Positions 44,975 to 55,383 of a stretch of DNA of 64,000 nt are shown here, in pieces (position 1 is the stretch's first letter; each line of letters starts with the position of its first letter). The position numbers and the translations under genes are program-made. This DNA comes from Spiractinospora alimapuensis (GTDB lineage Bacteria > Actinomycetota > Actinomycetes > Streptosporangiales > Streptosporangiaceae). Where the stretch lies: contig NZ_CP072467.1 in the NCBI RefSeq assembly GCF_018437505.1, positions 3,558,010 to 3,622,009 of the forward strand. Direction: 5' to 3'. The notes beneath the pieces are model-generated. The model was not told the DNA's origin and made no database searches. It saw only the letters and a program-made list of their open reading frames with translations.

Positions 44975-45619
44975 ATGGAAGCACTCACTGTTGACCATCC
45001 GCTCGTCGCGCACAAACTCGCCGTGCTGCGTGACGTCAACACCGACTCCCCGACGTTCCGCCGGCTCACCGACGAACTCGTCACACTGCTGGCCTACGAG
45101 GCCACGCGCGACGTCTGGGTCTCGGATGTCACGGTGGAGACGCCACTCGGTCCGGCCCCGGGGGTGCAGCTCAGCCGTCCCGCGCCGCTCGTGATCCCCA
45201 TCCTGCGTGCCGGGCTGGGAATGCTGGACGGGATGACGCGTCTGCTGCCCACGGCCGAGGTCGGGTTCCTGGGGATGGCCCGGGACGAGACCACGCTGCG
45301 GCCCGCGACCTACGCGGACCGACTGCCGAAGAGCCTCACCGGCCGGCAGTGCTACGTCCTGGACCCGATGCTCGCCACCGGCGGCACGCTCGCCGCGTCC
45401 CTGCGGCTCCTGCTCGACCGCGGCGCGGACAAGGTCACGGCGATCTGTCTGCTGGCGGCCCCCGAGGGGATCCGTGCGCTGGAGGAGGAACTGAGCAACG
45501 TCGACCGCGAGGTGGACGTCCGCGTGGTCACCGCGGCGGTGGACGAGCGCCTCAACGACCAGGGCTTCATCGTGCCCGGCCTCGGCGACGCCGGCGACCG
45601 TCTCTACGGCTGCGCCTAG
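44975..45619 (+). CDS. upp: uracil phosphoribosyltransferase
   Basis: The 214-residue protein starts [20 protein letters not shown] and has the PRPP-binding loop [16 protein letters not shown] and the uracil-binding [11 protein letters not shown]. It salvages uracil to UMP. It is divergent from the tadA-associated gene with a 321-base gap that contains a TAGGCT element near 44916 as a possible -10. Confidence 0.96.
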   Translation: MEALTVDHPLVAHKLAVLRDVNTDSPTFRRLTDELVTLLAYEATRDVWVSDVTVETPLGPAPGVQLSRPAPLVIPILRAGLGMLDGMTRLLPTAEVGFLGMARDETTLRPATYADRLPKSLTGRQCYVLDPMLATGGTLAASLRLLLDRGADKVTAICLLAAPEGIRALEEELSNVDREVDVRVVTAAVDERLNDQGFIVPGLGDAGDRLYGCA

Positions 45620-45739
45620 GGGGTTGAGGCCCGCGGCGTTGACGTCGCGGGTTCGCCAGTTCCCGCATGTGAGCGGATACGCTCACAGTGAGGGCTATGT
45701 AGACCGGGCCGGCCCCGAAATCGTGCGGAGGAGACAACG

Positions 45740-46105
45740 GTGAATCCTGGCGGCGACATGAACATGCAGGCGCTGCTGCAGCAGGCGCAGCAGATGCAGC
45801 AGCAGCTGATGGACGCCCAGCAACAGCTCTCCGAGGCCAAGGTCGAGGGATCCGCGGGCGGCGGGCTGGTGAAGGTGACGGTGAACGGGCAGCGCGAGGT
45901 GCTGGACGTCACGATCTCCCCGGAGGCCGTCGACGCCGATGACGCCGAGGACACGGCGCAGACCATCGCTGACCTCGTGCTCGCCGCGATCCGGGACGCG
46001 GAGCGCGCGGCCGAGGAACTGCAGCAGGAGAAGATGGGTCCGTTGGCCGAGGGCCTCGGCGGCGGGGGCATGCCCGGCGGTATGCCCGGCCTCCCCGGCT
46101 TCTGA
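45740..46105 (+). CDS. YbaB/EbfC nucleoid-associated protein
   Basis: The 121-residue protein has Gln-rich N-terminal helices (MQALLQQAQQMQQQLMDAQQ), the central VEGSAGGGLVKVTVNG strand and a Gly/Met-rich tail. The family binds DNA as a dimer and is co-transcribed with recR. GTG 45740 follows GGAGGAG. Confidence 0.94.
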   Translation: MNPGGDMNMQALLQQAQQMQQQLMDAQQQLSEAKVEGSAGGGLVKVTVNGQREVLDVTISPEAVDADDAEDTAQTIADLVLAAIRDAERAAEELQQEKMGPLAEGLGGGGMPGGMPGLPGF

Positions 46106-46120
46106 CGAGGGACGCCGAGC

Positions 46121-46714
46121 ATGTACGAAGGTGCGGTCCAGAACCTGGTGGACGAGCTCGGGCGGCTGCCGGGCGTGGGCCCCAAGAGCGCGCAGCGCAT
46201 CGCGTTCCACCTGCTGGCCGCGGACGAGTCGGACGTGCGTCAACTCGTGGACGCGCTCGTGCAGGTCAAGGAGCGTGTCCGGTTCTGCACGGTGTGCGGC
46301 AACGTCTCCGAGGAGGAGCAGTGCCGTATCTGCCGTGACCCCCGGCGCGACCCGGCGGTGATCTGCGTCGTGGAGGAGTCCAAGGACGTCGTCGCCATCG
46401 AGCGCACGCGCGAGTTCCGGGGGCGCTACCACGTCCTCGGCGGCGCGATCAGCCCGATCGACGGGGTGGGGCCGGACGATCTACGGATCACGGAACTGAT
46501 GGCGCGGCTCCCCGGAGTGACGGAACTCATCATCGCCACCGACCCCAACCTCGAGGGTGAGGCGACCGCGACCTACCTCGCTCGGCTGGTCCAACCGATG
46601 GACCTCAAGGTGACCCGTCTCGCCAGCGGATTGCCGGTGGGCGGGGACCTCGAGTACGCCGACGAGGTCACGCTCGGGCGGGCGTTCGAGGGGCGTAGGA
46701 CGGTGGGCCAGTAG
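46121..46714 (+). CDS. recR: recombination mediator RecR
   Basis: The 197-residue protein has a helix-hairpin-helix ([17 protein letters not shown]), a C4 zinc finger (CTVCGN and CRICRD) and a Toprim domain ([27 protein letters not shown]). It loads RecA with RecF/RecO. It lies 15 bases after the YbaB gene. Confidence 0.97.
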   Translation: MYEGAVQNLVDELGRLPGVGPKSAQRIAFHLLAADESDVRQLVDALVQVKERVRFCTVCGNVSEEEQCRICRDPRRDPAVICVVEESKDVVAIERTREFRGRYHVLGGAISPIDGVGPDDLRITELMARLPGVTELIIATDPNLEGEATATYLARLVQPMDLKVTRLASGLPVGGDLEYADEVTLGRAFEGRRTVGQ

Positions 46715-46829
46715 CTCCCGCCCTGGTCACAGGGTGGGACGTCGTCGACGCCGGTTCACGCCTCGATTGGGTCCCCTGACTACACTTGACGGTTGGCTGT
46801 CTGTATCCAACCTCCAGGAGCGTCGAGCT

Positions 46830-48101
46830 GTGGCTCTGATTGTGCAAAAGTACGGTGGTTCCTCCGTCGCGGACGCGGCGGCCATCAAACGAGTGGCACA
46901 GCGGATCGTCGCGCAGAAAAAGGCGGGATACGACGTCGTCGTCGCTGTCTCGGCGATGGGCGACTCGACCGATGAGCTACTCGACCTGGCCGAGCAGGTC
47001 GCTCCGCTGCCCCCTGGGCGCGAGCTCGACATGTTGCTGACCTCGGGCGAACGCATCTCCATGGCCCTGGTCGCGATGGCGATCGGCAACCTCGGTTACG
47101 AGGCGCGGTCCTTCACCGGATCGCAGGCAGGGGTCATCACCACCTCGCTGCACGGCAACGCCAAGATCATCGATGTCACGCCAGGACGGATCCGGGAGGC
47201 GCTGGACGACGGAGCGATCGCGATCGTCGCCGGCTTCCAGGGTGTGTCCCAGGACAGCAAGGACATCACGACACTCGGTCGTGGGGGCACTGACACCACG
47301 GCCGTGGCTCTCGCCGCGGCGCTCGACGCCGACGCCTGCGAGATCTACACCGACGTCGACGGCGTGTTCACCGCGGACCCGCGCATCGTCCCGACTGCAC
47401 GTCGGATCCCGGAGATCTCCAACGAGGAGATGCTGGAGATGGCTGCCTGCGGCGCCAAGATCCTGCACCTACGGTGCGTGGAGTACGCGCGGCGGTACAA
47501 CATCCCGATCCATGTGCGGTCGTCGTTCAGTCAGAAGCCGGGCACCTGGGTGCTCCCGCACGTCGAGGAAAGCGAAGGCATGGAACAACCGATCATCTCC
47601 GGAGTCGCACACGACCGGAGCGAAGCCAAGATCACCGTCGTGGGCGTCCCCGACCAGGTCGGTGAGGCCGCCGCGATCTTCCGCACGCTCGCCGAGGCGG
47701 AGATCAACATCGACATGATCGTGCAGAACGTGTCCGCCGCGGGTACCGCGCGGACCGACATCTCCTTCACACTGCCCACCTCCCACGGTCAGATCGCGCT
47801 CGCCGCCCTGAAGAAGATCCAGGAGCAGGTCGGGTTCACCTCGCTGCTCTACAACGACCGGATCGGCAAGGTCTCGCTGGTCGGCGCGGGGATGCGTTCC
47901 TACCCGGGGGTCACCGCCCGGTTCTTCGACTCCATCGCCGGCGCTGGCGTGAACATCGAAATGATCTCGACCTCGGAGATCCGGATCTCCGTCGTCGTGG
48001 CGGAGGAGGAGGTGGACGCCGCCGTGGGCGCGGCGCACACCGAGTTCCAGCTCGACGCTGACCAGGTCGAGGCGGTTGTGTACGGAGGGACCGGACGATG
48101 A
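46830..48101 (+). CDS. lysC: aspartate kinase
   Basis: The 423-residue protein starts [16 protein letters not shown] and has a kinase domain to about residue 250 ([31 protein letters not shown]) followed by two ACT domains ([17 protein letters not shown]) that bind lysine and threonine. It phosphorylates aspartate, the first step to lysine, threonine, methionine and diaminopimelate. GTG 46830 follows AGGAG. A second in-frame start may give a beta subunit, as in other actinobacteria. Confidence 0.96.
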   Translation: MALIVQKYGGSSVADAAAIKRVAQRIVAQKKAGYDVVVAVSAMGDSTDELLDLAEQVAPLPPGRELDMLLTSGERISMALVAMAIGNLGYEARSFTGSQAGVITTSLHGNAKIIDVTPGRIREALDDGAIAIVAGFQGVSQDSKDITTLGRGGTDTTAVALAAALDADACEIYTDVDGVFTADPRIVPTARRIPEISNEEMLEMAACGAKILHLRCVEYARRYNIPIHVRSSFSQKPGTWVLPHVEESEGMEQPIISGVAHDRSEAKITVVGVPDQVGEAAAIFRTLAEAEINIDMIVQNVSAAGTARTDISFTLPTSHGQIALAALKKIQEQVGFTSLLYNDRIGKVSLVGAGMRSYPGVTARFFDSIAGAGVNIEMISTSEIRISVVVAEEEVDAAVGAAHTEFQLDADQVEAVVYGGTGR

Positions 48102-49156
48102 GCGAGAAGCTTCCCACCCTGGCCGTCGTCGGTGCCACCGGCGCCGTCGGCAGCGTCATGCTGGGCATCCTGTCCAGCCGCGAGAACGTGTGGGGGGAGA
48201 TCCGTCTGGTCGCCTCCGCTCGGTCCGCGGGCAAGCGCCTCACCGTCCGTGGTGAGGAGGTCGAGGTCCAGGCGCTCACGCCTGAGGTGTTCGACGGCGT
48301 GGACGTCGCCATGTTCGACGTTCCCGACGAGGTGTCGGAGCAGTGGGCGCCGGTCGCGGTGTCGCGGGGTGCGGTCGCCGTGGACAACTCCGGGGCCTTC
48401 CGCATGGACCCCGAGGTTCCGCTGGTCGTCCCCGAGGTCAACGCCGAGGCGACCCGGAACCGGCCGCGCGGGATCATCAGCAATCCCAATTGCACCACGC
48501 TCTCCATGATCGTGGCTCTGGGCGCGCTGCACCGCAACTACGGTCTCAAGGAACTCGTCGTCGCCTCCTACCAGGCGGCGTCGGGCGCCGGCCAGGAAGG
48601 CATTGACGTCCTGCGGGACCAGTACGCGACGGTCGCGGCCGACCGCACACTCGGTGACGAGCCCGGCGACGTGCGGGAGGCGGTCGGAGAGCTGGGTCCG
48701 TTCCCGGCTCCGCTCGCGATGAACGTCGTGCCGTCGGCGGGGTCGCTCAAGGAGGACGGCTGGTTCTCCGAGGAACTGAAGGTCCGCAACGAGACCCGTA
48801 AGATCCTCGACCTGCCGGACGTCCGCGTCTCGGCGACCTGCGTCCGGGTGCCCGTGATCACGACGCACTCCCTCGCGGTGCACGCGGTCTTCGAGCAGGA
48901 GCTGACGGCCGACGCCGCCCGCGGCGTCCTGGAGGCGGCGCCCGGTGTCAGCGTCCTGGACAACCCGGAGAAGAACGAGTTCCCCACGCCCGCCGACGTC
49001 GTGGGCACCGACCCCACCTGGGTGGGGCGCATTCGGCGTTCCCTGGACGACCCGCGGGCGCTGGACCTCTTCCTGTGCGGGGACAACCTGCGTAAGGGCG
49101 CCGCGCTGAACACCGCGCAGATCGCCGAGGTCGTGGCCAAGGAGTTCACGGGCTAG
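48098..49156 (+). CDS. asd: aspartate-semialdehyde dehydrogenase
   Basis: The 352-residue protein has the NADP fingerprint [13 protein letters not shown], the catalytic cysteine in SNPNCTTL near residue 132, and the substrate-binding [13 protein letters not shown]. It reduces aspartyl phosphate to the semialdehyde. ATG 48098 overlaps the lysC stop (ATGA), so the pair is coupled. Its last 11 bases overlap the convergent GntR gene. Confidence 0.97.
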   Translation: MSEKLPTLAVVGATGAVGSVMLGILSSRENVWGEIRLVASARSAGKRLTVRGEEVEVQALTPEVFDGVDVAMFDVPDEVSEQWAPVAVSRGAVAVDNSGAFRMDPEVPLVVPEVNAEATRNRPRGIISNPNCTTLSMIVALGALHRNYGLKELVVASYQAASGAGQEGIDVLRDQYATVAADRTLGDEPGDVREAVGELGPFPAPLAMNVVPSAGSLKEDGWFSEELKVRNETRKILDLPDVRVSATCVRVPVITTHSLAVHAVFEQELTADAARGVLEAAPGVSVLDNPEKNEFPTPADVVGTDPTWVGRIRRSLDDPRALDLFLCGDNLRKGAALNTAQIAEVVAKEFTG

Positions 49157-49886
49157 GACGTGGTGAGGGCATTCGGGGGCTGAGACTCAGTCGGTAGACG
49201 AGTTCACATCCCTCGGGTGCCGCCACCAGGTGTGACGTCTCCACGGGCCGCTGGCCGCTGAAGTGGGTACGTTCGATCACCAGCGCGGCCTGCCCCGGCT
49301 CCGTGCCGAGCAGCTCCGCCTCCGGCTCGCGTGCGGGCCGTACCGTGACACACTCCAAGACCCGGTCGACCACCGTGCCCGCTCGGGCCAGCCGGTCGAC
49401 CGGGTTCTCGTCTGTCGAGGCGTGTAACGGCGAGTGGTTGGTCCCCCGAGTGAGCGCGGTCGGCTCCCACGAGGTGTGGATCATGACCGGGATCTCCTCG
49501 GAGCGTGCGAGATGACGGGTCCGGTAGAGCGACTCGCCCACCCGGACGTTCAGCCGCGCCGCCTCGGCCGGGGCCGCCGCGATCGTCGTCGCTCCCAGGT
49601 GTTCGCCGAGGAACGTCCCCATGGGCCCGGTGTCACTGCCGGTGCGGGGCAGACGGTGGGCCATCGGTCGGCGCCGCACGTAGTACCCCGAGCCGGGACG
49701 GCTCTCCACGAGCCCCTCGGTCATGAGGAGCCGTAGCGCGTGCCGGGAGACCTGTTCGCTGACGCGGTGGCGTACCGCCAACTGGGCGCGAGAGGGGAGC
49801 CGGGTTCCCGGGGGGAGCCGGCCCTCGAGGATCGGGCGGCGGAGGGACTCCGCCACCATCAGGTACCGCGGTGAGCTTGTCTCCAT
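49146..49886 (-). CDS. GntR-family regulator (UTRA/HutC type)
   Basis: The 246-residue protein has an N-terminal winged helix ([37 protein letters not shown]) and a C-terminal UTRA effector domain ([39 protein letters not shown]). The effector is unknown. It overlaps the 3' end of asd by 11 bases and is divergent from a small membrane-protein gene; a 9-bp inverted repeat lies upstream. Confidence 0.88.
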   Translation of the reverse strand: METSSPRYLMVAESLRRPILEGRLPPGTRLPSRAQLAVRHRVSEQVSRHALRLLMTEGLVESRPGSGYYVRRRPMAHRLPRTGSDTGPMGTFLGEHLGATTIAAAPAEAARLNVRVGESLYRTRHLARSEEIPVMIHTSWEPTALTRGTNHSPLHASTDENPVDRLARAGTVVDRVLECVTVRPAREPEAELLGTEPGQAALVIERTHFSGQRPVETSHLVAAPEGCELVYRLSLSPRMPSPRPSP

Positions 49887-50208
49887 GGCTAGCCCGGCGG
49901 CGCGGGCGGTGACGCCATCGATCTGTGGATCCTGCGCTGTTCTGCCGCCCTTTGATCACAGCGCAGTGGATAACGCAACCCCATGAGCTCTAGTAAAGCA
50001 GTGACAGGGGCGTTCACGTGGCCGAACGCCAGCATGGGTGTACCAACCGCGCTGGTGGCGTTCCTGGGCCGTCCGTTCGGCCCACGGTCAACGGAGTACG
50101 CGGTGGGTCCGACTCCGGGCGAGGACGATCAGGCGAAACTACGTTGTGTCACGTTAAAGTGCTTTGGGTAAGCATAGATCGACAATGGTCGACTTTGGGG
50201 GGATTGCC
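49887..50208. promoter_or_regulatory. divergent intergenic region with inverted repeats
   Basis: CTGCGCTGT (49932-49940) and ACAGCGCAG (49958-49966) form a perfect 9-bp repeat 46 bases before the GntR gene, a plausible operator. GGCGTTC/GAACGCC (50009-50015 and 50024-50030) is a second hairpin. No gene is seen. Confidence 0.5.
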
Positions 50209-50556
50209 GTGGATGGTCCGGGGCAGGGGTACAACGAAGGGCTGGCGTTCTTCAGCGGACTGTTCGCCGTGCTGGCCGGCATCGCGCTGCTGGCACTCAT
50301 CGTCCTGGTGATATGGGCCCTGGTGTCCATTCTCGCCCACAAGGACCTCACCGGCGGCGGCAAGCTGCTCTGGGTGATCGGAGTGCTCTGGGTGCCGCTG
50401 TTCGGTGCCGTCGCGTGGTTCGTCGTCGGCCGCAAGGGCAATATCAACCGATTGCTCGGGATCGACAAGGGGCGGGGCGAGGGAACAGCCCCTTCCGGGC
50501 CACAGACGAGTGGCCCGAGCGGGTCCGGGGGAGTCGTTCCGCCCAGTCCCGCGTGA
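50209..50556 (+). CDS. PLDc_N-domain two-helix membrane protein
   Basis: The product of about 115 residues has two transmembrane helices (LFAVLAGIALLALIVLVIWAL and LLWVIGVLWVPLFGAVAWFV) with KDLTGGGKLLW between, the phospholipase D-nuclease N-terminal (PLDc_N) signature. Such proteins lack a catalytic domain and are of unknown role. I favour GTG 50209 behind GGGGGG; ATG 50185 is possible but has no ribosome site. Confidence 0.78.
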   Translation: MDGPGQGYNEGLAFFSGLFAVLAGIALLALIVLVIWALVSILAHKDLTGGGKLLWVIGVLWVPLFGAVAWFVVGRKGNINRLLGIDKGRGEGTAPSGPQTSGPSGSGGVVPPSPA

Positions 50557-50569
50557 CGGGATCCGCGGA

Positions 50570-50598
50570 AGCGGGAGCGTGCGCGGCACGCTCCCGCT
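50570..50598 (+). terminator. terminator after the PLDc_N gene
   Basis: AGCGGGAGCGTG (50570-50581) pairs with CACGCTCCCGCT (50587-50598) around CGCGG and is followed by TTTCTCG. Confidence 0.82.
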
Positions 50599-50667
50599 TT
50601 CTCGTGTTCCTGGATGGTGGTGGCCGTTCCGTACGCCGGTGAACCGGGGCGGACGGCCACCACCCCG

Positions 50668-51974
50668 TCACAGCACGATGCGCATCGGGTTCTCCAGCAC
50701 CTCGACCAGGTCCTTGAAGAACACGGCCGCGGTGGCGCCGTCCACCGAACGGTGGTCGATGGAGAGGTCCATCGAGATCACGTCGCCGAGGACGATCTCC
50801 CCGTCCTTCGCCACCGGCTCCTGGCGCAGGGCGCCCACGGCCAGGATTCCGGCCTCGGGCGGGTTGATGACGGCGGAGAAGCTCTCGATGCCGTACATAC
50901 CGAGGTTGCTCACACTGAACGTGCCCCCACTCATGTCCTGTGGGGTGAGCTTCCCGTCGCGGGCCTTGCCAGCCAGCTCCCGCGTCCGAACCGCAATCTG
51001 CGAGAGCGGCGTCCGGTCGGCGTCCCGGAGAACCGGGACCACGAGCCCGCCCTCGACCGCGACGGCCACACCGATGTTGATGCGGTGGTGCCGCAGCAGT
51101 CGCCCGTCCACCCACGACGAGTTCATCTCGGGGTTCAGACCGATGGCGACCGCCGTCGCCTTCACGATGAGGTCGTTCACGCTGACCTTCACGCCGGTGT
51201 CGGCGAGCTGCGCGTTGATCGTGGCCCGCAGGGCCTTCAACGGGCCGGCGTCGATCGTGCGCCGCAGGTAGAAGTGCGCACCTCCTGCTTGGCCTCCGTC
51301 ATCCGCCGCGCGGCGACCCGACGGATGTTGTTCGGCTTCAGCTCCTCCGAGGCGCGACCGTCGTCGAACTCCGGCTGTGCCTGGGCCGCGGGGGCCGGAG
51401 CCGCGGCGGGTGCGGCTGTGCTCGCCGGCGCGGCTGACTGCTGTTTCGCGGCCGCCTCGATGTCGGCGCGCACGACGCGACCCTTGGGGCCGGACCCCTG
51501 GACCTGCTCGATGTCGAGGCCGTACTCACGGGCGAGGCGGCGCGCCAGCGGGGACGTGCGGGTCCGCTGGGATGCTGGGCCCGCCTGTGCGGGCGCCGTG
51601 GCCGGCGCCTGGTCCTGCCCGGTGGTCTGCTCGGCGGGCGCTTCCGCGCTCTCGGGGGCGGGGGCGGTGCTGGCCGCGCCGTCGGCGCCGCTGGTGGCCG
51701 CCGGGGTGGGCGAGCCGCCAGAGTCCGGCACCGCGTCGGGCGAGTCGCCGAGGACACCGATCACGGCGCCGATCGCGACGGTGTCGCCCTCGTTGACCGA
51801 CTGTTTGACGAGGTAGCCCTCGTCATAGGCCTCGTACTCCATCACGGCCTTGTCGGTCTCGATCTCCACCAGGACGTCGCCCGGGGACACCTTCTCGCCG
51901 ACCTGCTTCTGCCAACTGCTGATGACCCCCTCCTCCATGGTGTCGGAGAGGCGCGGCATGTAGATGTCGGTCAT
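50668..51974 (-). pseudogene. dihydrolipoamide acyltransferase (E2) gene interrupted by a one-base frameshift
   Basis: Two adjacent reading frames encode one E2. The first (from ATG 51974, ribosome site GAGGGAGA) has a lipoyl domain with IETDKAVMEYEAY and a subunit-binding domain (SPLARRLAREYGLDI), and runs out of frame to a stop at 51237. The second, from 51240, carries the catalytic domain with DHRSVDGA. Near 51277-51278 the expected VPHFYL reads as GTG, CG, CAC, TTC, TAC, CTG: one base of the proline codon is missing. This may be a sequencing error or a real mutation; if real, no intact E2 is made here. Confidence 0.85.
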
Positions 51975-51984
51975 CGATTCTCCC

Positions 51985-52983
51985 TCACGCAACCCGCCGG
52001 CCGACGGCACGAAGAGTTTCCCGGACAACGGTGGTCACCGACTCGGCGGACGGCAGGGCGGCCGTCTCCAGCGGCTTGGCGTAGGGCAGCGGCACCTCAG
52101 CCATCGCCACGCGCCGAACCGGCGCGTCCAGCCAGTCGAACGCACCTTCCTGAATGGTGGCCGCGATCTCCGCTCCGATCCCGTAGGTCAGCCAGTCGTC
52201 CTCGGCGACGACGGCACACCCGGTCTTGCGGACCGAGGCGACGATGGTGTCGCGGTCCAGCGGGCGCAGGCTGCGCAGGTCGACGACCTCGACGCTGATG
52301 CCCTCCTCCGCCAGGGTCTCGGCGACCTGGTTGGCGATCATCGCCATCCGCGAGTAGCCGATCAGCGTAATGTCGGTGCCCTCGCGGGTCACGGCGGCGC
52401 GCCCGATCTCGGCGACGGACTCGTCGTCGTCGGGGACCTCGCCCTTGCTGTTGTAGAGACCGAGGTTCTCCAGGAACAGCACCGGGTCGTCGTCCCGGAT
52501 CGCGGCCCGGATCATCGCGGCCGCGTCCGCCGGGGTGCTCGGCGCGAGCACCTTCAGCCCGGGAACGAACGCGTAGTACAGCTCGATGTTCTGCGAGTGG
52601 GTGGCGCCCAGTTGCTGACCGCCGCCGCCCGGAGTGCGAATGACCATCGGCACGGGGGTCTGGCCCCCGAACATGCCGTAGATCTTCGCGGCGTGGTTCA
52701 CGATCTGGTCGAGGGCCAGGAGGGAGAAGTTGATCGTCATGACCTCCACGACGGGCCGCAGTCCCGTCATGGCGGCGCCGATCGCGGCACCGACGAACCC
52801 CTCTTCGGCGATCGGTGTGTCGCGGACGCGCCGCTCCCCGAACTCCTTCAGCATCCCCTCGGTGATCTTGTAGGAGCCCTCGAAGACCCCGATCTCCTCG
52901 CCCATGAGGAGGACGTTCTCGTCGCGCCGCATCTCGCCGCGAATCGCCTCGCGCAACGCCTGGCGGTAAGTGATTACAGACAT
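51985..52983 (-). CDS. pdhB: 2-oxoacid dehydrogenase E1 beta subunit (pyruvate dehydrogenase type)
   Basis: The 332-residue protein has MGEEIGVFEGSYKITEGML, DTPIAEEGFVGAAIGAAMTGLRPVVE and VVDLRSLRPLDRDTI, conserved in E1 beta. With E1 alpha it binds thiamine diphosphate and decarboxylates the 2-oxoacid. ATG 52983 follows GGAAGGAA and lies 14 bases after the E1 alpha stop; its own stop is 11 bases before the E2 start. Confidence 0.93.
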   Translation of the reverse strand: MSVITYRQALREAIRGEMRRDENVLLMGEEIGVFEGSYKITEGMLKEFGERRVRDTPIAEEGFVGAAIGAAMTGLRPVVEVMTINFSLLALDQIVNHAAKIYGMFGGQTPVPMVIRTPGGGGQQLGATHSQNIELYYAFVPGLKVLAPSTPADAAAMIRAAIRDDDPVLFLENLGLYNSKGEVPDDDESVAEIGRAAVTREGTDITLIGYSRMAMIANQVAETLAEEGISVEVVDLRSLRPLDRDTIVASVRKTGCAVVAEDDWLTYGIGAEIAATIQEGAFDWLDAPVRRVAMAEVPLPYAKPLETAALPSAESVTTVVRETLRAVGRRVA

Positions 52984-52997
52984 GCCCGTTCCTTCCC

Positions 52998-54116
52998 TTA
53001 CTTGGCCGGCGTGGTGGTCTCGGCGAACACCGGGTCGGCGGGCATGCGCCGCGACTCGTTGGGCACGGGGGTGGCGTAGGTGTAGTCGAACAGGGTGGAG
53101 ACGTCCGGGTGCGGGCTGTTCTCCGCGAAGTCGGCCGCGTCGGTCACCACTGACTCGATCTCCTCGGCGATCTCGGACCGCTGCTCCTCACTGAGGACGC
53201 CCTCCTTCTCCAGCCGGTGCTGGAAGGCGAGGACGGGGTCGGCCGCGCGCGCGGCCTCCTTCTGCTCGTCGGTGCGGTATTTGGCCGGGTCCACGACCGA
53301 GTGACCCTTCATGCGCTGGCTCACGGCCTCCAGCAGGAAGGGACGCTGTTCCGCGCGGGCACGTTCCACGTAGTCGGCGGCGGCGTCCCGGACGGCCAGC
53401 GGGTCCTCCCCGTCGACCCGGACGCCCTCGATCCGGTAGGCGGATCCGCGTTTGTACAGGTCCGGCTCGGCGGAGGCCATCTCCACCGTGGTTCCCATGC
53501 CGGTGAGGTTGTTGATGACGACGAACACGGCGGGCAGGTTCCACAGCGCGGCGATGTTGAGCGACTCGTGGAAGGCGCCGATGTTGGTGGTTCCGTCGCC
53601 CATCTGGCACATGATGACGTCGTCGCCGCCCCGGTAGGACACGGCCAGCGCGGCTCCGGTCGCCAGGGGAAGCTGACCGCCGACGATGCCCCACCCGCCC
53701 AGCAGCCGGACGTCGGTGTCGAACATGTGCATCGACCCGCCCCAGCCCTTGGAGACGCCGGTGGAGCGCCCGTAGAGCTCGGCCATCACCTTCCGCGGCT
53801 CGATGCCCTTGCCTAGGGCGTATCCGTGCTCGCGGTAGTTCGTGTACAGGTAGTCGGTGGGGCGAAGCGCGGCCATGAGGCCGACGATCGTCGCCTCCTC
53901 ACCGAGGTTCAGGTGACAGTAGCCGCCGATGCGGGCCTGGGTGTAGGCCTGGGCGGTGCGCTCCTCGAACCGGCGGATGAGCAGCATCTGCCGGTAGTAG
54001 TCGCGTAGCGTCTCGGGCTTCTCCGCCGCGAGGCCACCGTTCTTCTTGCGGCCGCGGCGCGATGAACCCTTGGACGACGTGCGGCTGGCGTTGGCGTCTG
54101 CGGTCGCTTCGGCCAT
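52998..54116 (-). CDS. pdhA: 2-oxoacid dehydrogenase E1 alpha subunit (pyruvate dehydrogenase type)
   Basis: The 372-residue protein has the thiamine-diphosphate motif GDGTTNIGAFHESLNIAALWN near residues 171-191 and YRQMLLIRRFEERTAQ, HLNLGEEA and GWGGSMHMFD, closest to pyruvate dehydrogenase E1 alpha. The first 30 residues are basic low complexity. It heads the operon; substrate specificity (pyruvate or branched 2-oxoacid) is inferred. Confidence 0.92.
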   Translation of the reverse strand: MAEATADANASRTSSKGSSRRGRKKNGGLAAEKPETLRDYYRQMLLIRRFEERTAQAYTQARIGGYCHLNLGEEATIVGLMAALRPTDYLYTNYREHGYALGKGIEPRKVMAELYGRSTGVSKGWGGSMHMFDTDVRLLGGWGIVGGQLPLATGAALAVSYRGGDDVIMCQMGDGTTNIGAFHESLNIAALWNLPAVFVVINNLTGMGTTVEMASAEPDLYKRGSAYRIEGVRVDGEDPLAVRDAAADYVERARAEQRPFLLEAVSQRMKGHSVVDPAKYRTDEQKEAARAADPVLAFQHRLEKEGVLSEEQRSEIAEEIESVVTDAADFAENSPHPDVSTLFDYTYATPVPNESRRMPADPVFAETTTPAK

Positions 54117-54281
54117 GCTTGTGCCTTTCTACTCAGGGGTGGCATCGTCGGCCTGTGGGCCAACGACAGCCGGGGCGGCGGAGCACGCGGTGCGCCGCCT
54201 GGGGCGCCGCCCGGTCACGGGAGACGGCCCGAGGTGTGGCTGTAGCGGTTGTGACGTGAGTCTCGTCGCAACTCTATGTTC

Positions 54282-54298
54282 TGATCGATCATCGATCA
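54282..54298. promoter_or_regulatory. 17-bp palindromic operator candidate upstream of the pdh operon
   Basis: TGATCGATCATCGATCA is a perfect palindrome about a central C. It lies 166 bases before pdhA and 19 bases after the stop of the FadR-type regulator gene. FadR-subfamily repressors bind short palindromes of this kind. Confidence 0.6.
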
Positions 54299-54316
54299 AC
54301 AGACCCAAAGGGTAGA

Positions 54317-54985
54317 TCACTCCGCCTGTTCCCGAGCCGCGAGTGCCGCTTGCACGTAGTTGCGCACATGCTCGCTGACCAGCCGCCCGACCTCCGGATC
54401 CTGGGCGCGGAAGGCCTCGGTGATGCGTGCGTGGTCCGTCGCCTTGGCGTGCAGCTCGATGTTGAGCCAGCGCACGGACAGCGCCGTCCAGACCTCGACC
54501 CGGAGTGAGTCCCAGGTGTGCAGCAGCATCTCGTTGCCCGACGCCTGGACGATCTCCCGGTGGAAGTCGACGCTGTGCTTGATCTGTCCCTCGATGTCGC
54601 CCGTGGCGGTCGCCTCCCGCAAGGCGTCCACCTCGCGCTCCAGTGGTTCGGGGTGCGCGCCGAGTCGGGGCAGGGCGAGTTCGGCCGCGACGAGCTCCAA
54701 GCCGGCGCGCACCTGGTAGATCTCGGCCATGTCCGCGACCCCGAAGTCGCGCACCCGTGCTCCCTTGTTGGGCACGGATTCGATGAGTCGGACGGCTTCG
54801 AGTTCGCGCAGTGCCTCGCGAACCGGGGCCTGGCTCACATTGAGTTCGGCCGCGATCCTGCGCTCCACGATGCGCTGTCCTGGTTTCCAGCGCCCGGACA
54901 GCAGGCCGTCAACGAGTACGCGCCGGATCTGTCCCCGCAGTGGGTTTCGTGCGACTGTGGGGTCGACCTCTGGCGGGTGGATCAT
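54317..54985 (-). CDS. GntR-family regulator (FadR/FCD type)
   Basis: The 222-residue protein has an N-terminal winged helix (LVDGLLSGRWKPGQRIVERR, NVSQAPVREALRELEAV) and an all-helical FCD domain with the metal-binding residues in FHREIV and a later histidine (HARI, SEHV). It is upstream of the pdh operon on the same strand and probably senses a small organic acid to control it. ATG 54985 follows AGAAGG. Confidence 0.9.
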   Translation of the reverse strand: MIHPPEVDPTVARNPLRGQIRRVLVDGLLSGRWKPGQRIVERRIAAELNVSQAPVREALRELEAVRLIESVPNKGARVRDFGVADMAEIYQVRAGLELVAAELALPRLGAHPEPLEREVDALREATATGDIEGQIKHSVDFHREIVQASGNEMLLHTWDSLRVEVWTALSVRWLNIELHAKATDHARITEAFRAQDPEVGRLVSEHVRNYVQAALAAREQAE

Positions 54986-55383
54986 CGTCCATACCTTCTA
55001 CTTGGAAATGTGAGACAAATCACTGCTTGATCGGAGTGATACCAGGCTGTGACCTCCAATTATGAGTGCCAGCCGAGAATTTAGTTCACTAGCGGGTAAG
55101 CTCAACCCAACCGAGTCCCATCGAGCTGAACGTCCGCGACTGGGTTTCCGCCCCCACACTTCCCCACAGCGCTGTTGGGAACAGGGTGGTTCCGCGCTAG
55201 CTCTGCGACCGCCGCGCGGTTCGGGGATGTTGGTACCCCGCACAGGTGCCCACGTCACGGCGACGCGTGCCCAACCACCTCGTTGCCCAAGTACCCGATT
55301 TGTCGTAGTTCATCCCCGCGGCGAGCCCCCGTCCGTCCTGTGCCGCAGGCCGACCACACACGTGAGACAGCACTGAGCACCTT
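54986..55383. promoter_or_regulatory. divergent region between the FCD regulator and PAP2 genes
   Basis: ATCACT (55019-55024) and AGTGAT (55035-55040) flank a 10-base spacer containing TTGATCG, 34 bases upstream of the regulator's start, a possible autoregulatory site. The remaining 340 bases show nothing I can name. Confidence 0.45.

Noticed and set aside
46786-46809. TTGACG and TATCCA before lysC as a vegetative promoter
   Set aside because: Spacing is only 12 bases, too short for a sigma-70-type promoter.
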